This document shows positions 1 through 5,457 of a stretch of 5,457 bases of DNA, in pieces. Location of the stretch: contig JAEXJH010000062.1 of the NCBI GenBank assembly GCA_023445955.1, positions 1-5,457 on the forward strand. Direction: 5' to 3'. How positions within the stretch are numbered: position 1 is the stretch's first letter; each line of letters opens with the position of its first letter. Position numbers and translations under genes: made by a program. The notes beneath the pieces are model-generated. The model searched no databases and was not told the origin of the DNA. It saw only the letters and a list, made by a program, of their open reading frames with translations. The DNA comes from Pseudomonadota bacterium (lineage in GTDB: Bacteria; Pseudomonadota; Alphaproteobacteria; Caulobacterales; Caulobacteraceae).

Positions 1-10
1 TTTCGCATCC

Positions 11-35
11 GGAACCGCCCCTCGCGCCCGCCGTT
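11..35 (+). promoter_or_regulatory. EcfG-type (general stress sigma factor) promoter upstream of the topoisomerase-ku operon
   Basis: GGAAC lies at 11-15 and CGTT at 32-35, separated by exactly 16 bases. This matches the known consensus for alphaproteobacterial EcfG sigma factors (sigma-T in Caulobacter, RpoE2 in Sinorhizobium), GGAAC-N16/17-CGTT. The -10 element ends 35 bases before the topoisomerase ATG, so transcription would start near 41-43 and give a leader of about 30 bases. The match and the position are seen directly; use by an EcfG factor is inferred. A match this complete in the short upstream region is unlikely to be chance, but GC-rich genomes do contain unused copies. Confidence 0.68.
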
Positions 36-70
36 GATCCGGCGACAGAGCGCTGACGAGGGCTGGCGAA

Positions 71-1102
71 ATGCCACGCGACACGGTCGATTTTCTGCCG
101 GTCTCATCCGGCCTTCTCTACGTCAATGACGACGATCCCGGCTTGCGACGGATCAAGAGCGGCGCGGGCTTCGCCTATCGCGACCCGGACGGCGACCCCG
201 TCGACGACGACGCCACGCTGGACCGCATCCGCGTCCTGGCCATACCGCCGGCCTGGACGGATGTCTGGATCTGTCCCTCGCCGCGCGGCCACATCCAGGC
301 CACCGGCCGCGACCAGCGGGGCCGCAAGCAATACCGCTATCACGACGGCTGGCGGCGCGACCGCGACGGCCTGAAGTTCGGCCGCATGATCGCCTTCGGC
401 CGCGCCCTGCCCAAGCTGCGCAGCCAGGTCGAGAAGGATCTGGCCCGCCGCGGCCTACCCCGCGACAAGGTCGTGGCCGCCGTCGTGCGGCTGATGGAGC
501 TGACCCTGATCCGCGTCGGCAATGAGATCTACGCCAAGGAGAACAAGAGCTTTGGCCTGACGACGCTGCGCGACCGGCACGCCAAGCTGTCCAGCGTCGG
601 CGGCACGTTCCAGTTCAAGGGCAAGAGCGGCGTGGTCCATACGACCGGCTTCCGCGACCGCCGCCTGGCCCGCATCGTCAAGGCTTGCCAGGACGTGCCG
701 GGCCAACGGCTGTTCCAGTATCTCGACGACGACGGCCAACGGCGCTCGGTCGAGAGCACGGACGTCAACGCCTATATCCGGGCGGCGATGGGCGAGGACT
801 TCTCGGCCAAGGACTTCCGCACCTGGGCCGGCACCCTGGCCGCCGCCCGCGCCCTGTGCCTGATCCCCAAGGCGGCCAGCGCCACCGAGGCCAAGCGCAA
901 CGTCAATACCTGCGTGAAGGCCGTCGCGGGGCTCTTGGGCAACACCGCCGCCGTCTGTCGCGGCTCGTACATCCACCCGCTGGTGCTGGAGGCCTATCAG
1001 CAAGGCGCGCTGCCGCTGAAGGCCGGCCGCTCGGAGCGCGCCTTCGAACTGGCCACCATCCGCTTCCTGGAGGCCGCCAAGGCCTCCTGCGGCGAAGCCT
1101 GA
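71..1102 (+). CDS. Type IB DNA topoisomerase (poxvirus/bacterial TopIB family)
   Basis: This 343-residue protein has the usual length for bacterial TopIB (vaccinia enzyme 314, Deinococcus enzyme about 346). The family nicks one DNA strand, forms a 3'-phosphotyrosyl link, relaxes supercoils and reseals without ATP. The N-terminal DNA-clamp domain covers about residues 10-85, followed by YRYHDGWRRDRDGLKFGRM (88-106) and the catalytic domain. Active-site candidates by motif are Arg148 (LIRVGNE), Lys185 (FKGKSG), Arg250 (KDFRTWAG), Asn291 (LGNTAAV) and nucleophile Tyr300 (CRGSYIHP). Asn replaces the vaccinia His, as in the Deinococcus enzyme. Gly298, two residues before the Tyr, is unusual, since a basic residue is common there. 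The start is fixed by an in-frame stop at 35-37, the absence of any other ATG, GTG or TTG before 71, and a GAGGG ribosome-binding site at 58-62. It is the first gene of an operon with ku; a role in end joining is only suggested by that position. Confidence 0.93.
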   Translation: MPRDTVDFLPVSSGLLYVNDDDPGLRRIKSGAGFAYRDPDGDPVDDDATLDRIRVLAIPPAWTDVWICPSPRGHIQATGRDQRGRKQYRYHDGWRRDRDGLKFGRMIAFGRALPKLRSQVEKDLARRGLPRDKVVAAVVRLMELTLIRVGNEIYAKENKSFGLTTLRDRHAKLSSVGGTFQFKGKSGVVHTTGFRDRRLARIVKACQDVPGQRLFQYLDDDGQRRSVESTDVNAYIRAAMGEDFSAKDFRTWAGTLAAARALCLIPKAASATEAKRNVNTCVKAVAGLLGNTAAVCRGSYIHPLVLEAYQQGALPLKAGRSERAFELATIRFLEAAKASCGEA

Positions 1103-1104
1103 TC

Positions 1105-1110
1105 GAGGAG
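1105..1110 (+). promoter_or_regulatory. Ribosome binding site that fixes the Ku start
   Basis: GAGGAG lies 6 bases before the ATG at 1117. The Ku reading frame is open back to 685 inside the topoisomerase gene, so a naive call would add 144 residues. This site, together with the fact that Ku family homology begins right after the 1117 ATG (RPTWQGHLRLSLVTCPV), places the true start at 1117. Confidence 0.88.
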
Positions 1111-1116
1111 AACGCC

Positions 1117-1950
1117 ATGGCCGCCGGCCGTCCCACCTGGCAGGGCCACCTGCGCCTGTCGCTCGTCACCTGCCCCGTCGCGCTTTACACCGCCACCGAC
1201 GCCAGCAGCGATGTGCACTTCAACATGCTGCACAAGAAGACGCACAACCGCATCCGCATGGTTCCGACCGATCCGGACCTGGGGCCGATCGAGCGCGCCG
1301 ACATCGTCAAGGGCTTCGAGGTCAGCAAGGGCGAGTACGTCGTCATCACCCAGGACGAGATCGACAGCGTCCGCCTGGAAAGCACCCGCACCATCGACAT
1401 CGAGCGCTTCGTGGCGGCCGGCGAGATCGACCGGCTCTACTGGGACAATCCGTACTTCCTGGTCCCGGACGGCAAGCTGGCCGCCGAAGCCTATGGCGTG
1501 ATCCGCGAGGCCATGACCAAGGAGGGCCAGGTCGCCCTGGGCCGCGTGGTCATGCATCAGCGCGAACGCCTGCTGGCCATCGAGCCGCGCGACAACGGCA
1601 TGGTCGCCTGGAGCCTGCGCAGCCACGACGAGGTCCGCGACGCGGCCGATTACTTCGACGACATCCCCGCCAAGAAACCGGATGCGGCGATGATCCAGAT
1701 CGCCCAGAAGATCATCGAGCAGAAGGAAGGGCCGTTCGATCCCGAGCAGTTCACCGACCGCTACGAGGACGCCCTGCGCGCCCTGATCAAGGACAAGCAG
1801 AAGGGCAAGGGCCGCAAGGTCGTGGTCGAGGAACCCGAGGACACCAACGTCGTCGACCTGATGGCGGCCTTGCGCAGCAGCCTGGGCAAGGCGCCGGCCA
1901 AGGCCAAGCCGGCGGCGAAGAAGGCGGCGACGCGGAAAAAGGCCAGCTAA
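1117..1950 (+). CDS. ku: Prokaryotic Ku protein, NHEJ end-binding factor
   Basis: This 277-residue protein matches bacterial Ku, a homodimeric ring that threads onto double-strand DNA ends, bridges them and recruits LigD. The N-terminal signature WQGHLRLSLVTCPVALY (8-24) opens the beta-barrel core, which runs to about residue 225. KGFEVSKGEYVVI (65-77), YWDNPYFLVPD (108-118) and the stretch at 140-160 (ALGRVVMHQRERLLAIEPRDN) are typical of the core. VVDLMAALRSSL (245-256) is the conserved minimal C-terminal segment. It is followed by a basic tail (257-277) with seven Lys, one Arg and no acidic residue, like the extended DNA-binding C-termini of other bacterial Ku proteins. The gene starts 14 bp after the topoisomerase stop, with its own strong ribosome-binding site, so co-transcription is likely. 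Its TAA stop overlaps the stop of the converging NTF2-like gene. No frameshift or truncation is visible. Confidence 0.97.
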   Translation: MAAGRPTWQGHLRLSLVTCPVALYTATDASSDVHFNMLHKKTHNRIRMVPTDPDLGPIERADIVKGFEVSKGEYVVITQDEIDSVRLESTRTIDIERFVAAGEIDRLYWDNPYFLVPDGKLAAEAYGVIREAMTKEGQVALGRVVMHQRERLLAIEPRDNGMVAWSLRSHDEVRDAADYFDDIPAKKPDAAMIQIAQKIIEQKEGPFDPEQFTDRYEDALRALIKDKQKGKGRKVVVEEPEDTNVVDLMAALRSSLGKAPAKAKPAAKKAATRKKAS

Positions 1951-2375
1951 GCCTTCAACCCTCCCAGCAGCGCCTTCAGGCGCGGGCCGGCCTTGGCGGC
2001 CATGGCCTCGCCGACGGCCGCGGCGGCGTTGGCCGGGCGGATCATCACTTCGAATTCCCTAATCTTGCCGGCGTCGTCGAAGGAAATGATGTCGATGCCC
2101 TTCAGCCTCTTGCCGCCGACTTTGGCGCTGAATTCGAGCACAACGGACTCGTGGCCCTCGGACCAGAACGTCCGGTGGTAGGCGAAGTCCTCGAAGATCG
2201 TGGTGACCGTGGAGATGATGTGCACCAGCGGCTCGACGCCCGGATAGGGCGTGAAGAACGCCGGCGAGCGGAACACGACGGTGTCGGCCGCCAGCGGCCG
2301 CAGGCGATCGAACTCGCGCTTCTCCAGGAGGTCGTGCCAGGTTTCCAGCGTCTGCAGCGCTTGCTCGCGGGCCAT
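1947..2375 (-). CDS. NTF2/SnoaL-like family protein, function unknown
   Basis: This 142-residue protein resembles the nuclear transport factor 2-like (SnoaL) fold, a small cone-shaped alpha+beta domain used both by enzymes and by ligand-binding or scaffold proteins. The order is typical: an N-terminal helix with WHDLLEKREFDRLRPLAADTV (13-33), FRSPAFFTPYPG (35-46), a helix at 49-63, then strands ending in GIDIISFDDAGKIREFEVMIRP (93-114) and an Ala-rich C-terminal helix (115-142). No signal peptide or membrane segment is seen. GGGGAG at 2382-2387 sits 6 bases upstream of the ATG and supports this start. It lies 62 bp downstream of ligD on the same strand, so read-through from ligD is plausible. 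I saw no clear separate promoter in the gap, nor any catalytic motif that would name a substrate. A direct repair role is not supported by sequence. Confidence 0.85.
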   Translation of the reverse strand: MAREQALQTLETWHDLLEKREFDRLRPLAADTVVFRSPAFFTPYPGVEPLVHIISTVTTIFEDFAYHRTFWSEGHESVVLEFSAKVGGKRLKGIDIISFDDAGKIREFEVMIRPANAAAAVGEAMAAKAGPRLKALLGGLKA

Positions 2376-2437
2376 GCCCTTCTCCCCTTTGATCCCGACA
2401 TTCGAACGCGCCGGATGGCGGCAGTGTAAGATCCGCC

Positions 2438-5041
2438 CTACCCCTTGCCCAGCTTCTTGATCGCCGGCGCCAAGTCGCGTTCGCTATCGGCATAGGCGTC
2501 CCAGGCGTCGAGGTCCTTGATCAGCCCGGGGACGGTGCGGAGGTTGAACCGCGACGGATCCAGCCCCTTGCGGACCTGCGTCCAGGCCACCGGCCACGAG
2601 ACCGGCGCGCCGGGCCGGCCGCGCGGCGACAGCGGGGCCACCGCCGTGCTCATCCGGTCGTTGCGCAGGTAGTCGAGGAAGATCTTTCCGCCCCGCTCCT
2701 TCTTGGACATGTTCAGCAGATACTGGTCGGGACTGTCGGCGGCCATCCGGGCGCAGACCTCGCGAGCAAAGGCCTTGGCCGCGCCCCAATCCACCTTCGA
2801 GCCCTTCAGCGGCGTGACCACGTGCAGCCCCTTGCCGCCGGTGGTCTTGCAGAATGGCACGAGGCCCAGCGCCTCCAGCCGGTCGCGGATCTCCCGCGCC
2901 CCTTCGACAACCGCGTCGAACGACACGTCCGGCGCGGGGTCGAGGTCGAAGACCAGCCGCCCGGGGACCTCCGGCGCCTCCGGCCGACAGTTCCAGGGGT
3001 GCAGCTCGGTCGCGCCCCACTGGGCGGCGGCGACCAGGCTCTCGACCGTGTTGAAGACAAGATAGGGCGTGCGGTCGCCACTGACCGTGACCTCGTCGAT
3101 CAGGGCCGAGACGCCCTTGCCCGAGTGGCGCTGGAAGAACTTCTCGCCGTCGATGCCGTCCGGCATGCGGATCACCGAACACGGCTGGCCCTTCACGTGC
3201 TCCAGCAGCCAAGAGCCGACGGCCTCGAAATACATGGCCAGATCCAGCTTGGTTCCCGGCTTGCCGTCGCCGGCGTCAGGCCACAGCGGCTTGTCGGGAT
3301 TGGAGATGGTCACGCCCAGCACGGCGGCCTTGCCCGCCTTGGGCCTGGCCAGTTCGACGTCCTCGACAGGCGCTGGCGCTTCAGCCTCGACGGCCTTGGC
3401 GGGCTTGTCCTCGCGCAAGCCCTTGAACGACGCCTGGCGCACCGAACCCTCCCCCGTGAAGCCGGCGAACTCGATTTCGGCGACCAGTTCGGGCGACACC
3501 CAATGGACGCCCGCCCCGCCCTTCGGCGCGCCCTTGCCCGTGAAGGGCGAGGTCTTGCGCTCCAGCGGCTCCAGCCTGGCCAGCAGCTTGGCGACCTTGT
3601 CGCGGCCAAAGCCCGTACCGACCCGGCCGACATGGGCCAGATGGCCGTCGCGATAGACCCCGACGATCAGCGAGCGGAACGCCTGGCCCGTCGTGGTCCA
3701 GCCGCCGATGACCACCTCGTGGCCGGCCCGGCACTTGGCCTTGGTCCAGGTCGCCGACTTGCCAGAGCGGTAAGGCGCGTCGAGCTTCTTGGAGACCACG
3801 CCCTCCAGCGACATCCGGCAGGCCGACTGCAGCACCGCCTCGCCGCCGCTGGTGAAATGCTCGACATAGCGGATGCGCTCGCCATCCCCCGGCAGCAGCG
3901 TCTTCAGGCGGTTCTTGCGGTCCGTCAGCGGCAGCTCGGTCAGGTCTTGGCCGTCAGCGTGCAGCAGGTCGAAGGCGAAGAAAATGAGGTCCTCGGTCTT
4001 CTCCTCCGATAGCGCCGCCTGCAGACCGGCGAAGCTGGGCGAGCCAGCCTCGTCCAGGGCCACGACCTCGCCGTCGATCAGGGCGTCGGGCAGGCCCTCG
4101 GCGTCGGCGATCAGCTGCGGGAAGCGCTGACTCCAGTCGAGGCCGGTTCGAGTGCGCAAGGCCGCCTTGCCGCCCTCGATCCGCAGCTGCATCCGATAGC
4201 CGTCGAACTTGATCTCATGCACCCAGCCTTCGCCGGTCGGCGGCCGGTCGACCAGCTTGCACAGCTGCGGCGGGGTGAACTTCGGCATGGTCGCTTTTGG
4301 AGCCGCCTTCTTGACTGGCTTGGCCTTGCCCCTCGGCGCATCGGTCTCTTCAGCCGCCTTCTCGGCGCTGGCCTCGGGCGACTTGGTACTGCCCCAGATG
4401 GCGTCCGGAGCCGGACCCGCCTTGGTCATGAACGGCGTCGGTGCCTTGCCCTTGCCGGCCGCGATCTTGTCCATCGTCCGGCCCGAGGCGATCGAGAAGC
4501 TGGTGTCTTCCAGGAAGTCGAGATCGCCCTCGATGGCGAACTCGTCGCGATGCTTGATCAGCAGCCAGTTCTCGCGTTTGCCGCCGCCAAACTTGTCGTT
4601 GTTGATCCGGACCAGGACCCAACCGCCCTTCATCCGCTCGCCGGCGAAGATCAGCTTGATCTCGCCCTTCTTCAAACCCTTCTCCAGGTCGAAGCCCGGC
4701 TCGGGCGCCCACCAGCCGCGGTCCCACAGCATCACCGTGCCGCCGCCGTACTGGCCCTCGGGGATCGTGCCCTCGAAGTCGCCATAGGCCAGCGGGTGGT
4801 CCTCGACATGCACCGCCAGGCGCTTGTCGTGCGGATCGCGCGACGGCCCCCGGGTCACCGCCCACGACAGGAACACGCCCTCGTGCTCCAGCCGCAGGTC
4901 ATAGTGCAGCCGGGTGGCGTCGTGCTTCTGGATGACGAACCGCGCCCGCGCCGAAGCCGCGACCCCGACATCGCCCGAAGGCTCGGCCGTGAGCTTGAAG
5001 TCGCGCTTGGCCGCATAGGCCGCCAGCTTGGGCGCGGCCAT
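2438..5041 (-). CDS. ligD: ATP-dependent DNA ligase D, three-domain NHEJ enzyme
   Basis: This 867-residue protein has three domains in Pseudomonas-type order. (1) The 3'-phosphoesterase domain (about 30-185) has His40, His46, Asp48, Arg50 ([15 protein letters not shown]), His82 and Tyr86; it removes 3'-phosphates and terminal ribonucleotides. (2) The ATP-dependent ligase domain (about 255-545) has nucleotidyl Lys278 in KFDG, RTRTG (296-300), DGEVVALDE (323-331), FFAFDLLH (354-361), EGVVSKK (413-419) and WTKAK (432-436), followed by an OB fold. (3) The primase-like polymerase domain (about 572-860) has NPDKPLWP (581-588), metal-binding Asp699 and Asp701 (FDLDP), [12 protein letters not shown] (733-744) and Asp790 (FLDYLRND). 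The linkers at about 200-253 and 545-572 are Ala/Lys/Glu/Pro-rich and probably flexible. All catalytic residues looked for are present, so all three activities are expected. The start is 5 bp after the acidic ORF, with only a weak GGCGAG ribosome-binding site at 5050-5055, suggesting translational coupling. Ku is the expected partner. Confidence 0.97.
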   Translation of the reverse strand: MAAPKLAAYAAKRDFKLTAEPSGDVGVAASARARFVIQKHDATRLHYDLRLEHEGVFLSWAVTRGPSRDPHDKRLAVHVEDHPLAYGDFEGTIPEGQYGGGTVMLWDRGWWAPEPGFDLEKGLKKGEIKLIFAGERMKGGWVLVRINNDKFGGGKRENWLLIKHRDEFAIEGDLDFLEDTSFSIASGRTMDKIAAGKGKAPTPFMTKAGPAPDAIWGSTKSPEASAEKAAEETDAPRGKAKPVKKAAPKATMPKFTPPQLCKLVDRPPTGEGWVHEIKFDGYRMQLRIEGGKAALRTRTGLDWSQRFPQLIADAEGLPDALIDGEVVALDEAGSPSFAGLQAALSEEKTEDLIFFAFDLLHADGQDLTELPLTDRKNRLKTLLPGDGERIRYVEHFTSGGEAVLQSACRMSLEGVVSKKLDAPYRSGKSATWTKAKCRAGHEVVIGGWTTTGQAFRSLIVGVYRDGHLAHVGRVGTGFGRDKVAKLLARLEPLERKTSPFTGKGAPKGGAGVHWVSPELVAEIEFAGFTGEGSVRQASFKGLREDKPAKAVEAEAPAPVEDVELARPKAGKAAVLGVTISNPDKPLWPDAGDGKPGTKLDLAMYFEAVGSWLLEHVKGQPCSVIRMPDGIDGEKFFQRHSGKGVSALIDEVTVSGDRTPYLVFNTVESLVAAAQWGATELHPWNCRPEAPEVPGRLVFDLDPAPDVSFDAVVEGAREIRDRLEALGLVPFCKTTGGKGLHVVTPLKGSKVDWGAAKAFAREVCARMAADSPDQYLLNMSKKERGGKIFLDYLRNDRMSTAVAPLSPRGRPGAPVSWPVAWTQVRKGLDPSRFNLRTVPGLIKDLDAWDAYADSERDLAPAIKKLGKG

Positions 5042-5046
5042 CGGGC

Positions 5047-5304
5047 TTACTCGCCGTCGAAAACTTCGGGACGCTCCTCGTCGGGATCGCCGTCCTCGTC
5101 CTCTTCCAGCGCGATGATCTCGTCGTCGTCGAGGTCCTCGCCAATCAGGGCGTCGTCATCGTCGTCGTCGCCCTCGGCCTGGGTGACGTCCAGCACGTCG
5201 GGCAGCTCCTCGAAGGTGCGGAACTCGCCGTCCTTGCCGATGACGTCATCGTCCATGGCCTCGGCCCCGTCCTGGTCGTCGTATCCGTTGTCGACATCGG
5301 TCAT
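5047..5304 (-). CDS. Small, extremely acidic protein of unknown function, encoded directly upstream of ligD
   Basis: I do not recognise a characterised family. The protein has 85 residues, 40 of them Asp or Glu (47%), against only one Lys and two Arg, for a net charge near -37. Acidic runs lie at 45-51 and 56-80. The one less acidic patch, at 24-42 ([19 protein letters not shown]), has regularly spaced hydrophobic residues and is the best candidate for an ordered or binding segment. No signal peptide, membrane segment, cysteine or metal motif is seen. The start is well supported by AGGAGAG at 5310-5316, 5 bases before the ATG. Its TAA ends 5 bp before ligD, whose own ribosome-binding site is weak, so the two genes are probably translated together. 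By composition it could be a DNA mimic, a charge-based partner of a basic protein, or a disordered acidic chaperone; these are guesses from composition and context. That it is a real gene is likely from the ribosome-binding site and spacing. Confidence 0.78.
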   Translation of the reverse strand: MTDVDNGYDDQDGAEAMDDDVIGKDGEFRTFEELPDVLDVTQAEGDDDDDDALIGEDLDDDEIIALEEDEDGDPDEERPEVFDGE

Positions 5305-5310
5305 GGCGTC

Positions 5311-5330
5311 TCTCCTGTGCCTGCAGGAGA
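5311..5330 (-). repeat. Inverted repeat overlapping the ribosome binding site of the acidic ORF
   Basis: TCTCCTG (5311-5317) and CAGGAGA (5324-5330) are perfect 7-base inverted arms around a 6-base loop. In RNA from the - strand, the arm nearest the start codon contains the AGGAGA ribosome-binding site and the other arm is its complement, so a hairpin would mask translation initiation. The arms are seen directly; a regulatory function is inferred. Part of the match could arise simply because one arm is a ribosome-binding site. Confidence 0.45.
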
Positions 5331-5356
5331 AATGGTCAGGCGCCCGCGGACGTTCC
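5331..5356 (-). promoter_or_regulatory. Candidate EcfG-type promoter for the acidic ORF-ligD genes
   Basis: On the - strand GGAAC (5356-5352) is followed after 17 bases by CATT (5334-5331). The -35 box is perfect, the spacing is within the known 16-17 range, and the -10 box differs from CGTT at one base. Transcription would begin near 5323, about 20 bases before the ATG. That would leave the 5' arm of the inverted repeat out of this transcript. The match is weaker than the one at 11-35; I regard it as plausible mainly because the partner operon carries the same kind of element. Confidence 0.42.
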
Positions 5357-5457
5357 CCCGCCCGACTGTTTCCAAAAGCGCACCACTGATGTGCCCGTCG
5401 GGCGGCTAATCTCGACGACCGGCCGCCCCTAGGTTCCGGCTGCGGCGGCTTGTCCGC

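Noticed and set aside
1..70. SOS (LexA) operator of GTTC-N7-GTTC type upstream of either operon
   Set aside because: Only isolated GTTC/GAAC tetramers occur; none have a partner at 7-base spacing here or at 5305-5457.
685..1116. N-terminal extension of Ku by 144 residues
   Set aside because: It overlaps the topoisomerase catalytic domain in another frame, has Arg/Gly-rich non-homologous sequence, and Ku homology plus a strong ribosome-binding site begin at 1117.
2822..4012. A 396-codon open frame on the + strand opposite ligD
   Set aside because: It runs antisense to a clear, fully conserved LigD. Its translation is Arg/Gly/Leu/Gln-rich without family motifs, as expected from mirrored codon bias in GC-rich DNA.
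5085..5180. GTC/GTCGTC-like trinucleotide runs as a functional repeat or phase-variable tract
   Set aside because: They are explained by Asp/Glu codon runs of the acidic ORF. Triplet changes would not shift the frame, and there is no CRISPR-like spacing.
4217..5389. A 390-codon open frame on the + strand opposite the ligD start and the acidic ORF, with a Ser-rich end
   Set aside because: The poly-Ser part is just the antisense of the Asp/Glu codon runs, and the rest mirrors the LigD phosphoesterase domain. There is no recognisable family.
5332..5409. A 25-codon ORF on the + strand starting after AGGAGAA
   Set aside because: The Shine-Dalgarno match is only 2 bases from the ATG, too close to be effective, and the match is the other arm of the inverted repeat. 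The peptide shows nothing recognisable.
5414..5437. Another GGAAC (5437-5433, - strand) followed by CGTC
   Set aside because: The spacing is 15 bases and the -10 box lacks the final T. GGAAC-N17-CATT, nearer the gene, fits better.
5305..5457. Upstream extension of the acidic ORF towards the window edge
   Set aside because: The frame is open for 51 codons but has no ATG, GTG or TTG, is Arg-rich rather than acidic, and the good ribosome-binding site sits right before the 5304 ATG.
1..5457. Mobile element, CRISPR array, tRNA or rRNA
   Set aside because: No transposase or integrase motifs, terminal repeats, regular direct repeats or recognisable RNA gene sequences were seen. Composition is even across the window, and the genes are intact and chromosomal in character.

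Overview
The window reads as a high-GC alphaproteobacterial chromosome segment, most likely Caulobacter or a close relative. This is inferred from strong GC bias at third codon positions, the style of the proteins, a LigD with phosphoesterase-ligase-polymerase domain order, and an EcfG-type (general stress sigma factor) promoter sequence. The genus is an inference; nothing in the window proves it.

Layout: two convergent gene sets make up a compact DNA double-strand-break repair (non-homologous end joining, NHEJ) locus. On the + strand, a poxvirus-like type IB DNA topoisomerase (71-1102) is followed after 14 bp by a Ku homolog (1117-1950). On the - strand, reading leftwards, a very acidic 85-residue protein of unknown function (5304-5047) is followed after 5 bp by ATP-dependent DNA ligase D (5041-2438), then after 62 bp by an NTF2/SnoaL-like protein (2375-1947). 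The ku stop codon and the NTF2-like stop codon overlap, so the two sets meet with no intergenic space.

How the parts fit: Ku binds and bridges DNA ends and recruits LigD. LigD trims 3' ends (phosphoesterase), fills gaps (primase-like polymerase) and seals (ligase). The topoisomerase relaxes supercoils through a 3'-phosphotyrosyl intermediate; its link to NHEJ is suggested only by being in the ku operon. The acidic protein and the NTF2-like protein have no assigned role; their positions make them candidate accessory factors.

Regulation: a perfect GGAAC-N16-CGTT element lies just upstream of the topoisomerase gene, and a near match (GGAAC-N17-CATT) lies upstream of the acidic-protein/ligD genes. 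Both sides may therefore belong to the general stress regulon. I saw no alphaproteobacterial SOS box (GTTC-N7-GTTC) in either upstream region. The core system is known biology. The parts most worth a second look are the acidic ORF, the apparently shared stress-type promoters and the topoisomerase-Ku pairing.
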